Assembly: GCF_001426085.1 (NCBI RefSeq)
Contig: NZ_LMRR01000001.1
Location: 311,539 to 375,538, forward strand
Direction: 5' to 3'
Source of the DNA: Rhodococcus sp. Leaf278
Lineage (GTDB): Bacteria > Actinomycetota > Actinomycetes > Mycobacteriales > Mycobacteriaceae
DNA: 64,000 nucleotides
Below the pieces are notes generated by a model. That model worked only from the letters and a program-made list of their open reading frames with translations, searched no databases and was not told where the DNA came from. This document shows, piece after piece, positions 26,143-34,857 of the stretch. How positions within the stretch are numbered: position 1 is the first letter of the stretch; each line of letters starts with the position of its first letter. The position numbers and the translations under genes are program-made.

Positions 26143-26681
26143 CGCCGCAAACATCGAGAACGAGACGAGTGATCGCGGCCGCCGCGACCCTGCTACTTGC
26201 AGCCGGCTGCTCCCAGACGGTCGAGGGCACGCCCCGCCCGGCGAGCTTCGGCGGCTCGGGAGGCGAAGAATTCACCAAGTTGTTGACCGAGTGCGACGCC
26301 GTCTCCGAGGACCAGATCACCGAGACCGTCGGTGCGGACCTCATCGCCCAGGGATTCCTCGGGGCCATCTGTAGGTGGGATCTCGTGGGGTCCGCGGGCA
26401 CGGTGAAGGTGACGTTCAACTGGTTCGAATCCGGCACCCTGGCGGCCGAGCGTGCCGCCGACGAGAAAATGATGTACACCGTCAGCGACACAACAGTGCA
26501 GGGCCGCAAGGCAATACAGGCCCAGCGTCCGAACGATTCCGCGTCGTGCGGAGTCTCGGCCGGTGCGGATCAGGCGGGCATCTTCGGGTGGTGGGTGCAG
26601 TATCGACCGGATGTCGCCGGCCCCGATCCCTGTCAGGCCGCGGCGAAGCTGGCTGACCTCACACTCAACCTGAGCAGATAG
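26139..26681 (+). CDS. DUF3558 lipoprotein, second of a pair
   Basis: The 180-residue protein has a lipobox LLAAGC and a DUF3558 domain with cysteines matching its neighbour (LLTECDAVSEDQI, LGAICRWDLVG, DSASCGVSAG, GPDPCQAAAKLADLTLN). The four-Cys spacing and a shared FNWFESG/FSWYRGS stretch show it is a diverged tandem duplicate. Function unknown. Confidence 0.82.
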   Translation: MTPQTSRTRRVIAAAATLLLAAGCSQTVEGTPRPASFGGSGGEEFTKLLTECDAVSEDQITETVGADLIAQGFLGAICRWDLVGSAGTVKVTFNWFESGTLAAERAADEKMMYTVSDTTVQGRKAIQAQRPNDSASCGVSAGADQAGIFGWWVQYRPDVAGPDPCQAAAKLADLTLNLSR

Positions 26682-26706
26682 GTTGCGTATCGGGGCGAAG
26701 GGTGTT

Positions 26707-26736
26707 TTGACCCGAGGCCGCGCCGCCGGGTATCGT
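26707..26736 (+). promoter_or_regulatory. Promoter of the str operon
   Basis: TTGACC (26707-26712) and TATCGT (26731-26736) are 18 bp apart, a good SigA-type pair about 240 bp upstream of rpsL. The rest of the 294-bp gap contains no gene I recognise and would form a long untranslated leader. Confidence 0.6.
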
Positions 26737-26975
26737 TATGGGTCGTGTCCGGCCTGGCCGGACCGTTTGTGTGCCTATGCGAGGTACAGCCGTGCGCACG
26801 TTCGCTCGAAGAGCGCGCAACCGGCTGGACGTGTGGGGGTATGCGACACACCCGACCGCGGGGTGCAAGAGACCCGCGACAGCAGTACTGGAGCAGGCGC
26901 AGTACCGGGTGAGGAGCAGTGTTCTCTTGCTCCAACTGCTAGATCCCTGTTTATCGACACGAAGAAAGCCGGTTT

Positions 26976-27350
26976 ATGCCAACGATCAACCAGCTGGTCC
27001 GTAAGGGACGCACCGACAAGGTCGCGAAACTGAAGACCGCTGCCCTCAAGGGCAGTCCCCAGCGCCGTGGCGTGTGCACTCGCGTGTACACCACCACCCC
27101 CAAGAAGCCGAACTCCGCTCTCCGTAAGGTCGCGCGTGTTCGCCTGACCTCCTCGGTCGAGGTCACCGCATACATCCCCGGTGAGGGTCACAACCTGCAG
27201 GAGCACTCGATGGTGCTCGTTCGCGGCGGTCGTGTGAAGGACCTCCCGGGTGTGCGTTACAAGATCATCCGCGGCTCGCTCGACACTCAGGGTGTCAAGA
27301 ACCGCAAGCAGGCTCGCAGCCGCTACGGAGCCAAGAAGGAGAAGAGCTGA
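26976..27350 (+). CDS. rpsL: 30S ribosomal protein S12
   Basis: The 124-residue protein is a full-length S12 of the decoding centre: [45 protein letters not shown] (the lysine region where streptomycin-resistance substitutions occur; here the wild-type KKPNSALRK) and [16 protein letters not shown] (second such site, with the usual KDLPG). It opens the str operon, 1 bp upstream of rpsG. Confidence 0.98.
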   Translation: MPTINQLVRKGRTDKVAKLKTAALKGSPQRRGVCTRVYTTTPKKPNSALRKVARVRLTSSVEVTAYIPGEGHNLQEHSMVLVRGGRVKDLPGVRYKIIRGSLDTQGVKNRKQARSRYGAKKEKS

Positions 27351-27351
27351 T

Positions 27352-27822
27352 ATGCCACGCAAGGGCCCAGCACCCAAGCGGCCGCTGATCAACGATCCGG
27401 TCTACGGATCCCCGTTGGTCACGCAGCTCGTCAACAAGATTCTTCTCGACGGCAAGAAGTCGACCGCCGAGCGCATCGTCTACCAGGCGCTCGAGCAGGC
27501 TCGCGAGAAGACCGGCACCGACCCCGTCGTCACGCTCAAGCGTGCACTCGACAACGTCAAGCCGGCCCTCGAGGTTCGCAGCCGTCGCGTCGGTGGTGCC
27601 ACCTACCAGGTGCCCGTCGAGGTTCGTCCCGGCCGCTCCACCACGCTGGCACTGCGCTGGCTGGTCACGTTCTCGCGCGCTCGTCGCGAGAAGACCATGG
27701 TCGAGCGTCTGGCGAACGAGTTGCTCGACGCCAGCAACGGCCTCGGTGCCGCTGTGAAGCGTCGTGAGGACACTCACAAGATGGCCGAAGCCAACAAGGC
27801 GTTCGCCCACTACCGCTGGTGA
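27352..27822 (+). CDS. rpsG: 30S ribosomal protein S7
   Basis: The 156-residue protein is the small-subunit head assembly protein, length exactly normal. It begins [40 protein letters not shown] and ends [18 protein letters not shown] 27352 lies one base after the rpsL stop; the longer open frame upstream is inside rpsL. Confidence 0.98.
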   Translation: MPRKGPAPKRPLINDPVYGSPLVTQLVNKILLDGKKSTAERIVYQALEQAREKTGTDPVVTLKRALDNVKPALEVRSRRVGGATYQVPVEVRPGRSTTLALRWLVTFSRARREKTMVERLANELLDASNGLGAAVKRREDTHKMAEANKAFAHYRW

Positions 27823-27917
27823 TCTCCTCGCTCGGGCGGTATTCGGAACTATCCGATACCGCCGGAGCGTTGATCAGCTCAGGCAATACCTCTTCCAACA
27901 CCAAGGCGGGTTAACTC

Positions 27918-30020
27918 GTGGCACAGGACGTGCTGACCGACCTACTCAAGGTCCGCAACATCGGCATCATGGCCCACATTGATGCCGGCAAGACCACCAC
28001 TACCGAACGCATCCTCTTCTACACCGGTATCTCCTACAAGATCGGTGAAGTTCACGATGGCGCAGCCACCATGGACTGGATGGAGCAGGAGCAGGAGCGT
28101 GGCATCACGATCACCTCTGCTGCCACGACGTGCTTCTGGAACGACAACCAGATCAACATCATCGACACCCCCGGTCACGTCGACTTCACCGTCGAGGTGG
28201 AGCGTTCGCTCCGCGTCCTCGACGGCGCTGTCGCAGTGTTCGACGGCAAAGAAGGTGTCGAGCCGCAGTCCGAGCAGGTCTGGCGTCAGGCCGACAAGTA
28301 CGACGTGCCGCGCATCTGCTTCGTCAACAAGATGGACAAGCTCGGCGCGGACTTCTACTACACCGTGCAGACCATCATCGATCGTCTCGGTGCCAAGCCG
28401 CTGGTCATCCAGCTGCCCATCGGCGCAGAGAACGACTTCGAGGGCGTCATCGACCTCGTGCAGATGAAGGCGCTCGTGTGGAGTGGCGAGACCAAGCTCG
28501 GTGAGAAGTACGAGATCCAGGAGATCCCGGAAAACCTCAAGGAGCGCGCAGACGAGTACCGCACCATGCTGCTCGAGACCGTGGCCGAGTCCGACGAAGC
28601 GCTTCTGGAGAAGCACTTCGGCGGCGAAGAGCTCACGATCGACGAGATCAAGGCTGCCATCCGCAAGATGACGGTCAACAGCGAGCTGTACCCGATCCTG
28701 TGTGGATCCGCGTTCAAGAACAAGGGCGTTCAGCCCATGCTCGACGCGGTCATCGACTACCTCCCGTCACCCCTCGACGTTGCCGAGACCATCGGACACG
28801 CCGTCGGCGACGAGGAGAAGGAGATCACTCGCAAGCCGTCCGCAGACGAGCCGTTCGCAGCTCTCGCGTTCAAGATCGCGACGCACCCCTTCTTCGGCAA
28901 GCTGACCTACGTCCGGGTGTACTCGGGCAAAGTCGACTCCGGCGCTCAGGTCATCAACTCGACCAAGGGCAAGAAGGAGCGTCTGGGCAAGCTCTTCCAG
29001 ATGCACTCCAACAAGGAGAATGCGATCGCGACCGCGTCTGCCGGTCACATCTACGCCGTCATCGGCCTCAAGGACACCACGACGGGTGACACGCTCTGCG
29101 ATCCGCAGAACCAGATCATCCTCGAGTCCATGAGCTTCCCGGACCCGGTCATCCAGGTGTCGATCGAGCCGAAGACCAAGTCCGACCAGGAGAAGCTGGG
29201 AACAGCAATCCAGAAGCTCGCCGAAGAGGATCCCACCTTCTCGGTGAAGCTGGACGAGGACACCGGCCAGACCGTCATCGGCGGCATGGGCGAGCTGCAC
29301 CTCGACATCCTCGTCGACCGTATGCGTCGCGAGTTCAAGGTCGAGGCCAACGTCGGCAAGCCGCAGGTCGCGTACCGCGAGACCATCCGCAAGACGGTCG
29401 AGAAGCACGACTACACGCACAAGAAGCAGACCGGTGGCTCCGGCCAGTTCGCGAAGGTCATCATCAAGCTCGAGCCTTTCGAGGGCGAAGACGGCGCGAC
29501 GTACGAGTTCGAGAACAAGGTCAGCGGTGGTCGTGTGCCCAGGGAGTACATCCCCTCGGTCGACGCTGGTGCTCAGGACGCCATGCAGTACGGTGTTCTC
29601 GCCGGATACCCGCTGGTCAACGTCAAGGTCACACTGCTCGACGGTGCGTACCACGACGTCGACTCGTCGGAAATGGCCTTCAAGGTCGCCGGCTCACAAG
29701 CGTTCAAGGAAGCCGCCCGTAAGGCCAGCCCCGTCATTCTCGAACCCGTCATGGCCGTTGAGGTCATCACGCCCGAGGATTACATGGGTGAGGTCATCGG
29801 CGACCTGAACTCCCGCCGTGGTCAGATCCAGGCCATGGAGGAACGCAGCGGTGCCCGTATCGTCAAGGCACTGGTTCCGCTGTCGGAGATGTTCGGCTAC
29901 ATCGGAGACCTTCGGTCGAAGACGCAGGGCCGCGCTAACTACTCCATGGTCTTCGATTCGTACGCAGAAGTTCCCGCGAACGTAGCGAAGGAAATCATCG
30001 CGAAGGTCAACGGAGAGTAA
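27918..30020 (+). CDS. fusA: Elongation factor G
   Basis: The 700-residue GTPase catalyses ribosomal translocation. The G motifs are [15 protein letters not shown] (P-loop, near residue 18), [10 protein letters not shown] (switch I), DTPGHVDF and NKMDKLGAD; domains II-V are complete to [19 protein letters not shown]. It starts at GTG 27918, 95 bp after rpsG. Confidence 0.98.
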   Translation: MAQDVLTDLLKVRNIGIMAHIDAGKTTTTERILFYTGISYKIGEVHDGAATMDWMEQEQERGITITSAATTCFWNDNQINIIDTPGHVDFTVEVERSLRVLDGAVAVFDGKEGVEPQSEQVWRQADKYDVPRICFVNKMDKLGADFYYTVQTIIDRLGAKPLVIQLPIGAENDFEGVIDLVQMKALVWSGETKLGEKYEIQEIPENLKERADEYRTMLLETVAESDEALLEKHFGGEELTIDEIKAAIRKMTVNSELYPILCGSAFKNKGVQPMLDAVIDYLPSPLDVAETIGHAVGDEEKEITRKPSADEPFAALAFKIATHPFFGKLTYVRVYSGKVDSGAQVINSTKGKKERLGKLFQMHSNKENAIATASAGHIYAVIGLKDTTTGDTLCDPQNQIILESMSFPDPVIQVSIEPKTKSDQEKLGTAIQKLAEEDPTFSVKLDEDTGQTVIGGMGELHLDILVDRMRREFKVEANVGKPQVAYRETIRKTVEKHDYTHKKQTGGSGQFAKVIIKLEPFEGEDGATYEFENKVSGGRVPREYIPSVDAGAQDAMQYGVLAGYPLVNVKVTLLDGAYHDVDSSEMAFKVAGSQAFKEAARKASPVILEPVMAVEVITPEDYMGEVIGDLNSRRGQIQAMEERSGARIVKALVPLSEMFGYIGDLRSKTQGRANYSMVFDSYAEVPANVAKEIIAKVNGE

Positions 30021-30030
30021 TTCTCTTCGT

Positions 30031-30097
30031 TTGCTGGACCACGCTCGACCTGTAATAAGTAACAACACATACGCGTGCTTGCCCCGCAGGGGTACGC
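30031..30097 (+). promoter_or_regulatory. Possible tuf-specific promoter and leader hairpin
   Basis: TTGCTG (30031-30036) and TAATAA (30053-30058), 16 bp apart, lie in the 102-bp fusA-tuf gap. A small hairpin with CCCC-GCA-GGGG at its tip and GCGT/ACGC at its base (30073-30097) follows. An internal promoter for tuf is common but is not proven here. Confidence 0.35.
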
Positions 30098-30122
30098 ACA
30101 GATCAGTCCAGGAGGACACACA

Positions 30123-31313
30123 GTGGCGAAGGCGAAGTTCGATCGGACGAAGCCGCACGTCAACATCGGCACCATCGGTCACGTTGACCACGGTAAGACG
30201 ACGCTGACGGCTGCAATCACCAAGGTTCTGCACGACAAGTTCCCGGACCTGAACGAGGCATCGGCTTTCGATCAGATCGACAAGGCTCCGGAGGAGAAGG
30301 CTCGTGGTATCACGATCAACATCTCCCACGTCGAGTACCAGACCGAGAAGCGCCACTACGCGCACGTCGATGCACCGGGTCACGCCGACTACATCAAGAA
30401 CATGATCACCGGCGCGGCTCAGATGGACGGCGCAATCCTGGTCGTGGCAGCTACCGATGGCCCGATGCCGCAGACCCGCGAGCACGTGCTGCTCGCCCGC
30501 CAGGTCGGTGTTCCTTACATCCTGGTCGCACTGAACAAGGCCGACATGGTCGACGACGACGAGATCATCGAGCTCGTCGAGATGGAGGTCCGCGAGCTCC
30601 TCGCTTCGCAGGAGTTCGACGAGGACGCACCGGTCATCAAGGTCTCCGCACTCAAGGCACTCGAGGGTGACGAGAAGTGGGGCGAGTCGGTTCTGGAGCT
30701 CATGCAGGCCGTCGACGATTCGGTTCCGGACCCCGTCCGTGAGACCGACAAGCCGTTCCTCATGCCCGTCGAGGACGTCTTCACCATCACCGGTCGTGGC
30801 ACCGTGGTCACCGGACGTATCGAGCGCGGCTCGGTCAACGTCAACGAAGAGGTCGAGATCGTCGGCATCCGCCCCGGCTCGACCAAGACCACCGTCACCG
30901 GAATCGAAATGTTCCGCAAGCTGCTCGACTCGGGTCAGGCAGGCGACAACGTCGGCCTCCTCGTTCGTGGCATCAAGCGCGAAGACGTCGAGCGTGGACA
31001 GGTCATCATCAAGCCCGGCACCACGACTCCCCACACGGAGTTCGAGGGCAACGCCTACATCCTCTCGAAGGACGAGGGCGGCCGCCACACGCCGTTCTTC
31101 AACAACTACCGCCCGCAGTTCTACTTCCGTACCACGGACGTTACGGGCGTTGTGACCCTTCCCGAGGGCACCGAGATGGTCATGCCCGGTGACAACACCG
31201 AGATGTCCGTCACGCTGATCCAGCCGGTCGCCATGGATGTCGGCCTCCGTTTCGCAATCCGTGAGGGCGGTCGTACCGTCGGAGCCGGTCGCGTCACGAA
31301 GATCGTCAAGTGA
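30123..31313 (+). CDS. tuf: Elongation factor Tu
   Basis: The 396-residue GTPase delivers aminoacyl-tRNA to the ribosome. P-loop [26 protein letters not shown] (switch I), DAPGHADY and NKADMVDD are present, and the protein ends [18 protein letters not shown] at 30110-30116 fixes the GTG start at 30123 ([14 protein letters not shown]); earlier in-frame starts are leader. It closes the str operon and is followed by a strong terminator. Confidence 0.98.
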   Translation: MAKAKFDRTKPHVNIGTIGHVDHGKTTLTAAITKVLHDKFPDLNEASAFDQIDKAPEEKARGITINISHVEYQTEKRHYAHVDAPGHADYIKNMITGAAQMDGAILVVAATDGPMPQTREHVLLARQVGVPYILVALNKADMVDDDEIIELVEMEVRELLASQEFDEDAPVIKVSALKALEGDEKWGESVLELMQAVDDSVPDPVRETDKPFLMPVEDVFTITGRGTVVTGRIERGSVNVNEEVEIVGIRPGSTKTTVTGIEMFRKLLDSGQAGDNVGLLVRGIKREDVERGQVIIKPGTTTPHTEFEGNAYILSKDEGGRHTPFFNNYRPQFYFRTTDVTGVVTLPEGTEMVMPGDNTEMSVTLIQPVAMDVGLRFAIREGGRTVGAGRVTKIVK

Positions 31314-31336
31314 TCTAGTTTCACCCTGCTGTACCG

Positions 31337-31372
31337 AAGCGGCACTCACCCGAAAGGGTGGGTGCCGCTTTT
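31337..31372 (+). terminator. Intrinsic terminator of the str operon
   Basis: A 15-bp stem with one T-G wobble (AAGCGGCACTCACCC with GGGTGGGTGCCGCTT) closes on a GAAA loop and runs into TTTT, 23 bp after the tuf stop. Confidence 0.92.
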
Positions 31373-31398
31373 GCGTGTGTGCGGCTCCGTCGCCCGTG

Positions 31399-31443
31399 TC
31401 AATGGACCCTTGCACCGCTCGGACGTATGCAGTGGTTCATTCA
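31399..31443 (+). repeat. ATCAATG-type palindromic element, long-loop subtype (copy A1)
   Basis: Arms TCAATGGACC and GGTTCATTCA enclose a 25-nt loop starting CTTGCACCGCTCGGACG. Loop and arms match copies B1 and B2 downstream of glyA almost base for base. It lies between the tuf terminator and the convergent minus-strand membrane-protein gene. Confidence 0.8.
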
Positions 31444-31480
31444 CGCGATCGAGGTGGCCACCCAGAAGCACTCCCGTTGG

Positions 31481-31529
31481 GATCAATGTGGGTTTCAGTC
31501 GGTCAGAGTGCAACAAAGGCGCATTGATC
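31481..31529 (-). repeat. ATCAATG-type palindromic element, short-loop subtype (copy A2)
   Basis: GATCAATG and CATTGATC ends enclose imperfect inner arms (TGGGTTT / AAAGGCG) and a 19-nt loop whose minus-strand reading is GTTGCACTCTGACCGACTG. It is in opposite orientation to copy A1, 37 bp away. Confidence 0.8.
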
Positions 31530-31556
31530 CGGACCGGGGGAGGGTGGCGGCGGGAG

Positions 31557-31937
31557 CTAGTCTGTCGGCGACGCGAATGGGCTGATGCCGGCACTGATCG
31601 GTGCCGCGATTGCAGCAACTACCGCGATGGACCCCCAGAAGGTCTGCGAGTCCAGCATCAGGCCGCCGGCCAGACCGCAGACGGCAACGACGACGCCGCA
31701 ACCGCAGAGCAGCGCTGATCCCACAGCGGCATGTGCCAGCTCGGGGGTGCGGCGCCCTTTGAGCCAGATCATCGTTCCGGTCGCCGCGAACACCAGAGGG
31801 ACGTAGAAGTAGAGCGAACTGTCACCGAGTGTCGAGGCGAATGCGGCAATCACCAGCACCGCTCCGAATGCCACGGGGACCGCGAGAGGCGTTCCGCCGG
31901 ACCATCGCTCGAACCTATTGCGCGTCGAAGCCGTCAT
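31557..31937 (-). CDS. Small four-helix membrane protein
   Basis: I start at ATG 31937 (126 residues, MTASTRNRFERW) because the longer open frame upstream overlaps the preceding gene. The protein is nearly all hydrophobic: helices near PLAVPVAFGAVLVIAAFA, SLYFYVPLVFAATGTMIWL, AHAAVGSALLCGCGVVVAV and FWGSIAVVAAIAAPISAG. I do not recognise a family. It lies 7 bp after the AmaP-like gene on the same strand, so it is probably part of the same envelope-stress cluster. Confidence 0.7.
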   Translation of the reverse strand: MTASTRNRFERWSGGTPLAVPVAFGAVLVIAAFASTLGDSSLYFYVPLVFAATGTMIWLKGRRTPELAHAAVGSALLCGCGVVVAVCGLAGGLMLDSQTFWGSIAVVAAIAAPISAGISPFASPTD

Positions 31938-31944
31938 GACAACA

Positions 31945-32499
31945 CTATCCCCGCTTGTCGACGTGCAACTGAATGCGGGTAGCAACATATGTACCAGCGA
32001 GAGATTCAGCGACGAACGCAGCGCGAGACTCGGCTTCGGCAGTGAATCCGACGACATCGAAATCTGCTGCGACATAGACCGATACAGCGATGGTGGGCAT
32101 ACCGCGATCATCGATCGCAGTGCCGCGAGCGCGTCGAACCCCGGGGAACCGAGCCAACTCAGCGGCCACGCCCGACGCGATTGCACTCAGGTCCACATGC
32201 GCCGAGAAGTGCGGCTCCTCGATGACGCTCGCCGTGCCGGTTCGGCGGGGAGAAAAATTGCCCACGAGCAGAAGCAGTCCCACCACAGCGGCCACCGCGA
32301 CGACGATCACCAGTGTCGGCACCCACCACCCCTGCTGCGGCAACTCGGCAATACGCGCACGATCGAAGCGAGACAACATCTCTCGCGCCCACGGAACGTC
32401 GTAGTGCCAGGCAAGGGCGAAGCCGCCACCGGCCACGAGCACGACCCCGGCGACGACGGCGAGAAGCCGATCCACCCCGGCGACGAATGTCTTCATCAC
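31945..32499 (-). CDS. AmaP-like alkaline-shock membrane anchor protein
   Basis: The 184-residue protein has two N-terminal membrane helices (residues about 8-30 and 60-80) and a C-terminal cytoplasmic domain (HFSAHVDLSAIASGVAAELARFPGVRRARG, MPTIAVSVYVAADFD) like those of AmaP proteins, which tether Asp23 to the membrane in Firmicutes. The GTG at 32499 overlaps the stop of the Asp23-like gene (GTGA); ATG 32496 is the alternative start. Annotation rests on topology plus neighbour. Confidence 0.65.
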   Translation of the reverse strand: MMKTFVAGVDRLLAVVAGVVLVAGGGFALAWHYDVPWAREMLSRFDRARIAELPQQGWWVPTLVIVVAVAAVVGLLLLVGNFSPRRTGTASVIEEPHFSAHVDLSAIASGVAAELARFPGVRRARGTAIDDRGMPTIAVSVYVAADFDVVGFTAEAESRAAFVAESLAGTYVATRIQLHVDKRG

Positions 32500-33437
32500 G
32501 AGACCCTTGTCGGCTGCGCTACCGAATGTCGAACCTTCAGCCCGCGCCCAGCCGCGGCGACGGACAGGACCGGAGCGAGCGCTTCACGGACTGCAGCGTC
32601 GACACTGTCGACTTCGAAACCAGGATCGCGCTCCACCCGCACGTCGATCTTCTTCCGCGTGACGACGGTGTGGGCGTCCGTGACGCCGCGGGTGGACTGC
32701 GCTGCAGCACTGCACAACCGAGCGATATCGGTGGGTGTCGCCCACACGGTCGGAGCCCCGCCGCCCAGGCCGGAATGTGTTCTCGTGCGCGGCTTCACTC
32801 CGGCGAACACCAGCGATAATCCGACGACGACGGCACCGATCGCCGCGGCGATCATCCAACTCTGCCAGTGCAATCGGGACACCCAGCCGATCCCGTCGGC
32901 GATCCACGGACTGCCGCCGATGCTCCCGTTCGCGATGAAGAACTCGCGGCCCGCAACGAAGGCCACGCCCAGCAGCAACAATCCGAACAGCAGCGCCACC
33001 GGCATCGCGGCCGGTCCTGCCGTGGGTGGACGGGGTGAAACAGTCTGCGAAACATCGGCTTTCGCCACCGGTGCGGACCCGCTGTCGAGGATGGTGTCGG
33101 ATACCAGCACGTTCACCCGATGCACGTGCAGACCCGTCATCGTCGCCAGTGCCGCTTCGACCGCTGCATGCACCGCCTCGGTGACCTCGGTGATCTGTGA
33201 CGGCCACCGGACACCGATGTAGAGGTTGACGGCAACAGTGTCCGCGCCGAGGGTGACATCGGCGCGGGGGAGCTCTCGCCCGGTCAGTCGCGAGAGCCCG
33301 CCGGTGGTGCGGGTGACCCGAGGGTCTTTCAAGGCCGCGGCGATGGCGGTGCGAGAGATGGCCCGATCCTTTATTTCCACGCTGCCGCGCGAGCCGGGGT
33401 CGTCGCTGACCTCGTCGGATGCAGCCTGCGTCGTCAC
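32496..33437 (-). CDS. Asp23/Gls24-family protein with DUF6286-like membrane C-terminus
   Basis: The 313-residue protein starts at GTG 33437, seven bases after AAGGA. Residues about 20-115 are an Asp23/Gls24 envelope-stress domain (GSVEIKDRAISRTAIAAALKD, RADVTLGADTVAVNLYIGVRWPSQI). A Pro/Ala linker, two membrane helices (about 150-172 and 200-225) and a C-terminal DUF6286-like domain (TPTDIARLCSAAAQSTRGVTDAHTVVTRKKIDVRVERDPGFEV) follow. In many actinomycetes these two parts are separate genes, so this looks like a fusion. The first gene of a three-gene minus-strand cluster. Confidence 0.75.
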   Translation of the reverse strand: MTTQAASDEVSDDPGSRGSVEIKDRAISRTAIAAALKDPRVTRTTGGLSRLTGRELPRADVTLGADTVAVNLYIGVRWPSQITEVTEAVHAAVEAALATMTGLHVHRVNVLVSDTILDSGSAPVAKADVSQTVSPRPPTAGPAAMPVALLFGLLLLGVAFVAGREFFIANGSIGGSPWIADGIGWVSRLHWQSWMIAAAIGAVVVGLSLVFAGVKPRTRTHSGLGGGAPTVWATPTDIARLCSAAAQSTRGVTDAHTVVTRKKIDVRVERDPGFEVDSVDAAVREALAPVLSVAAAGRGLKVRHSVAQPTRVS

Positions 33438-33553
33438 CGAGAATCCTTTGCGCCGGTCGCGGCTCGCTCTGGTGCGGCTCGCGCTCCACAACTGTAGTGA
33501 CGACCGACCTCGGATGCCGTCGTGGGAGTAATTGTTCCTGGCATACTGCGACT

Positions 33554-34783
33554 GTGTCGGAAATAGTGCGGGTGACCGCGTCGGATATCGCGTCGGCCGA
33601 GGAGCTGCTGGAACCGGTCATGCGACGGACTCCGGTGGTGGCCTCGCGGATTCTGTCGGATCTGACCGGCCACGAGGTGCGCCTCAAGTGCGAGAACCTG
33701 CAGCGAACGGGGTCCTTCAAGCCACGCGGGGCCTACAACCGCATCGCCAGGCTCGACGCCGAACAACGCGCCCACGGGGTGGTCGCGGCCAGCGCCGGGA
33801 ACCACGCACAGGGGGTCGCCTGGGCCGCGTCGCAAGTGGGAATCGAATCGACGGTGTTCATGCCTGTCGGGGTGTCGCTGCCGAAGCTGGTGGCCACCAA
33901 GGCATACGGAGCGACGGTGCACCTGGTGGGCAGTACCGTCGACGAAGCTCTGACGTCTGCACGGGAATTCGCCGACCGCACCGGGGCCACGCTCATTCAC
34001 CCGTTCGACCACCTCGACATCGTCGCCGGACAGGCGACTCTCGGAACCGAACTGCTGCAACAGATGCCGGACGTCGGCACCATCGTGATTCCCACCGGCG
34101 GCGGCGGACTTCTGGCGGGTGTCGCCGCAGCGGTCAAGCTGACGAAGCCGGACGTCAGAGTCGTCGGAGTGCAGGCCGAGGGCGCGGCCGCGTGGCCGGC
34201 GTCGTTGAAGGCAGGTCATCCGATCGCGTTGACGTCGATGTCCACGATGGCCGACGGCATCGCCGTCGGACTCCCCGGATCGGTGCCCTTCGATCATGTA
34301 CAGGGCTGGGTCGACGACATCGTCACCGTCAGTGAGGACGCGCTGTCGCGCGCCTTGGTGCTGTGCATCGAGCGCGCCAAACTCATCGTCGAACCAGCGG
34401 GCGCGGCAGCGGTGGCGGCGTTGATGACGCACTCGGCCGAGCAATTGGGCCTGACCGGCTCGGTATGCGCCGTGCTGTCCGGTGGAAACATCGATCCGCT
34501 GCTGCTCACCCACGTCATCACGCACGGTCTCCGGGCGGGTGGACGCTATCTCGCTGTGCGCGTCACTATTTCGGACCGGCCGGGTGGACTCACCGGAGTG
34601 CTCGGGGTGGTGCGCGACGCCGGCGCAAGTGTGGTCGACGTCGTCCACTCGCGCACGGGTGGCCGGCTCGGCCTCGAGGAAGTCGACGTGATGTTGACCG
34701 TCGAGACGCGCGGACCCGATCACCGAGGCTCGGTACTCGAAGCCCTCGGTGCGGCGGGATACGCGGTGCACGTCGAGAACTGA
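33554..34783 (+). CDS. ilvA: Threonine ammonia-lyase with C-terminal ACT-like domain
   Basis: The 409-residue fold-type II PLP enzyme converts threonine to 2-oxobutanoate for isoleucine synthesis. PLP lysine is Lys56 in QRTGSFKPRGAYN; the phosphate-binding loop is IPTGGGGLLAGVAAAVK. Residues about 330-409 form a small ACT-like regulatory domain (VRVTISDRPGGLTGVLGVVRDAGASVVDVVHSR), shorter than the double-ACT of biosynthetic E. coli IlvA, so both biosynthetic and TdcB-like assignments remain possible. GTG 33554 is the chosen start; GTG 33566 is close behind. Confidence 0.88.
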   Translation: MSEIVRVTASDIASAEELLEPVMRRTPVVASRILSDLTGHEVRLKCENLQRTGSFKPRGAYNRIARLDAEQRAHGVVAASAGNHAQGVAWAASQVGIESTVFMPVGVSLPKLVATKAYGATVHLVGSTVDEALTSAREFADRTGATLIHPFDHLDIVAGQATLGTELLQQMPDVGTIVIPTGGGGLLAGVAAAVKLTKPDVRVVGVQAEGAAAWPASLKAGHPIALTSMSTMADGIAVGLPGSVPFDHVQGWVDDIVTVSEDALSRALVLCIERAKLIVEPAGAAAVAALMTHSAEQLGLTGSVCAVLSGGNIDPLLLTHVITHGLRAGGRYLAVRVTISDRPGGLTGVLGVVRDAGASVVDVVHSRTGGRLGLEEVDVMLTVETRGPDHRGSVLEALGAAGYAVHVEN

Positions 34784-34857
34784 TCTCCCGGGCCGCACAG
34801 GTGGCACTGGTACCTTGATCAGCGACCTGGACCAGGACATCGGTGGGAGATATTTGC

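Noticed and set aside
29694-31415. 573-codon open frame on the minus strand across tuf and the end of fusA
   Set aside because: It is the antisense shadow of two highly conserved genes; its translation is rich in Asp/Leu/Val from reversed codons and has no domain.
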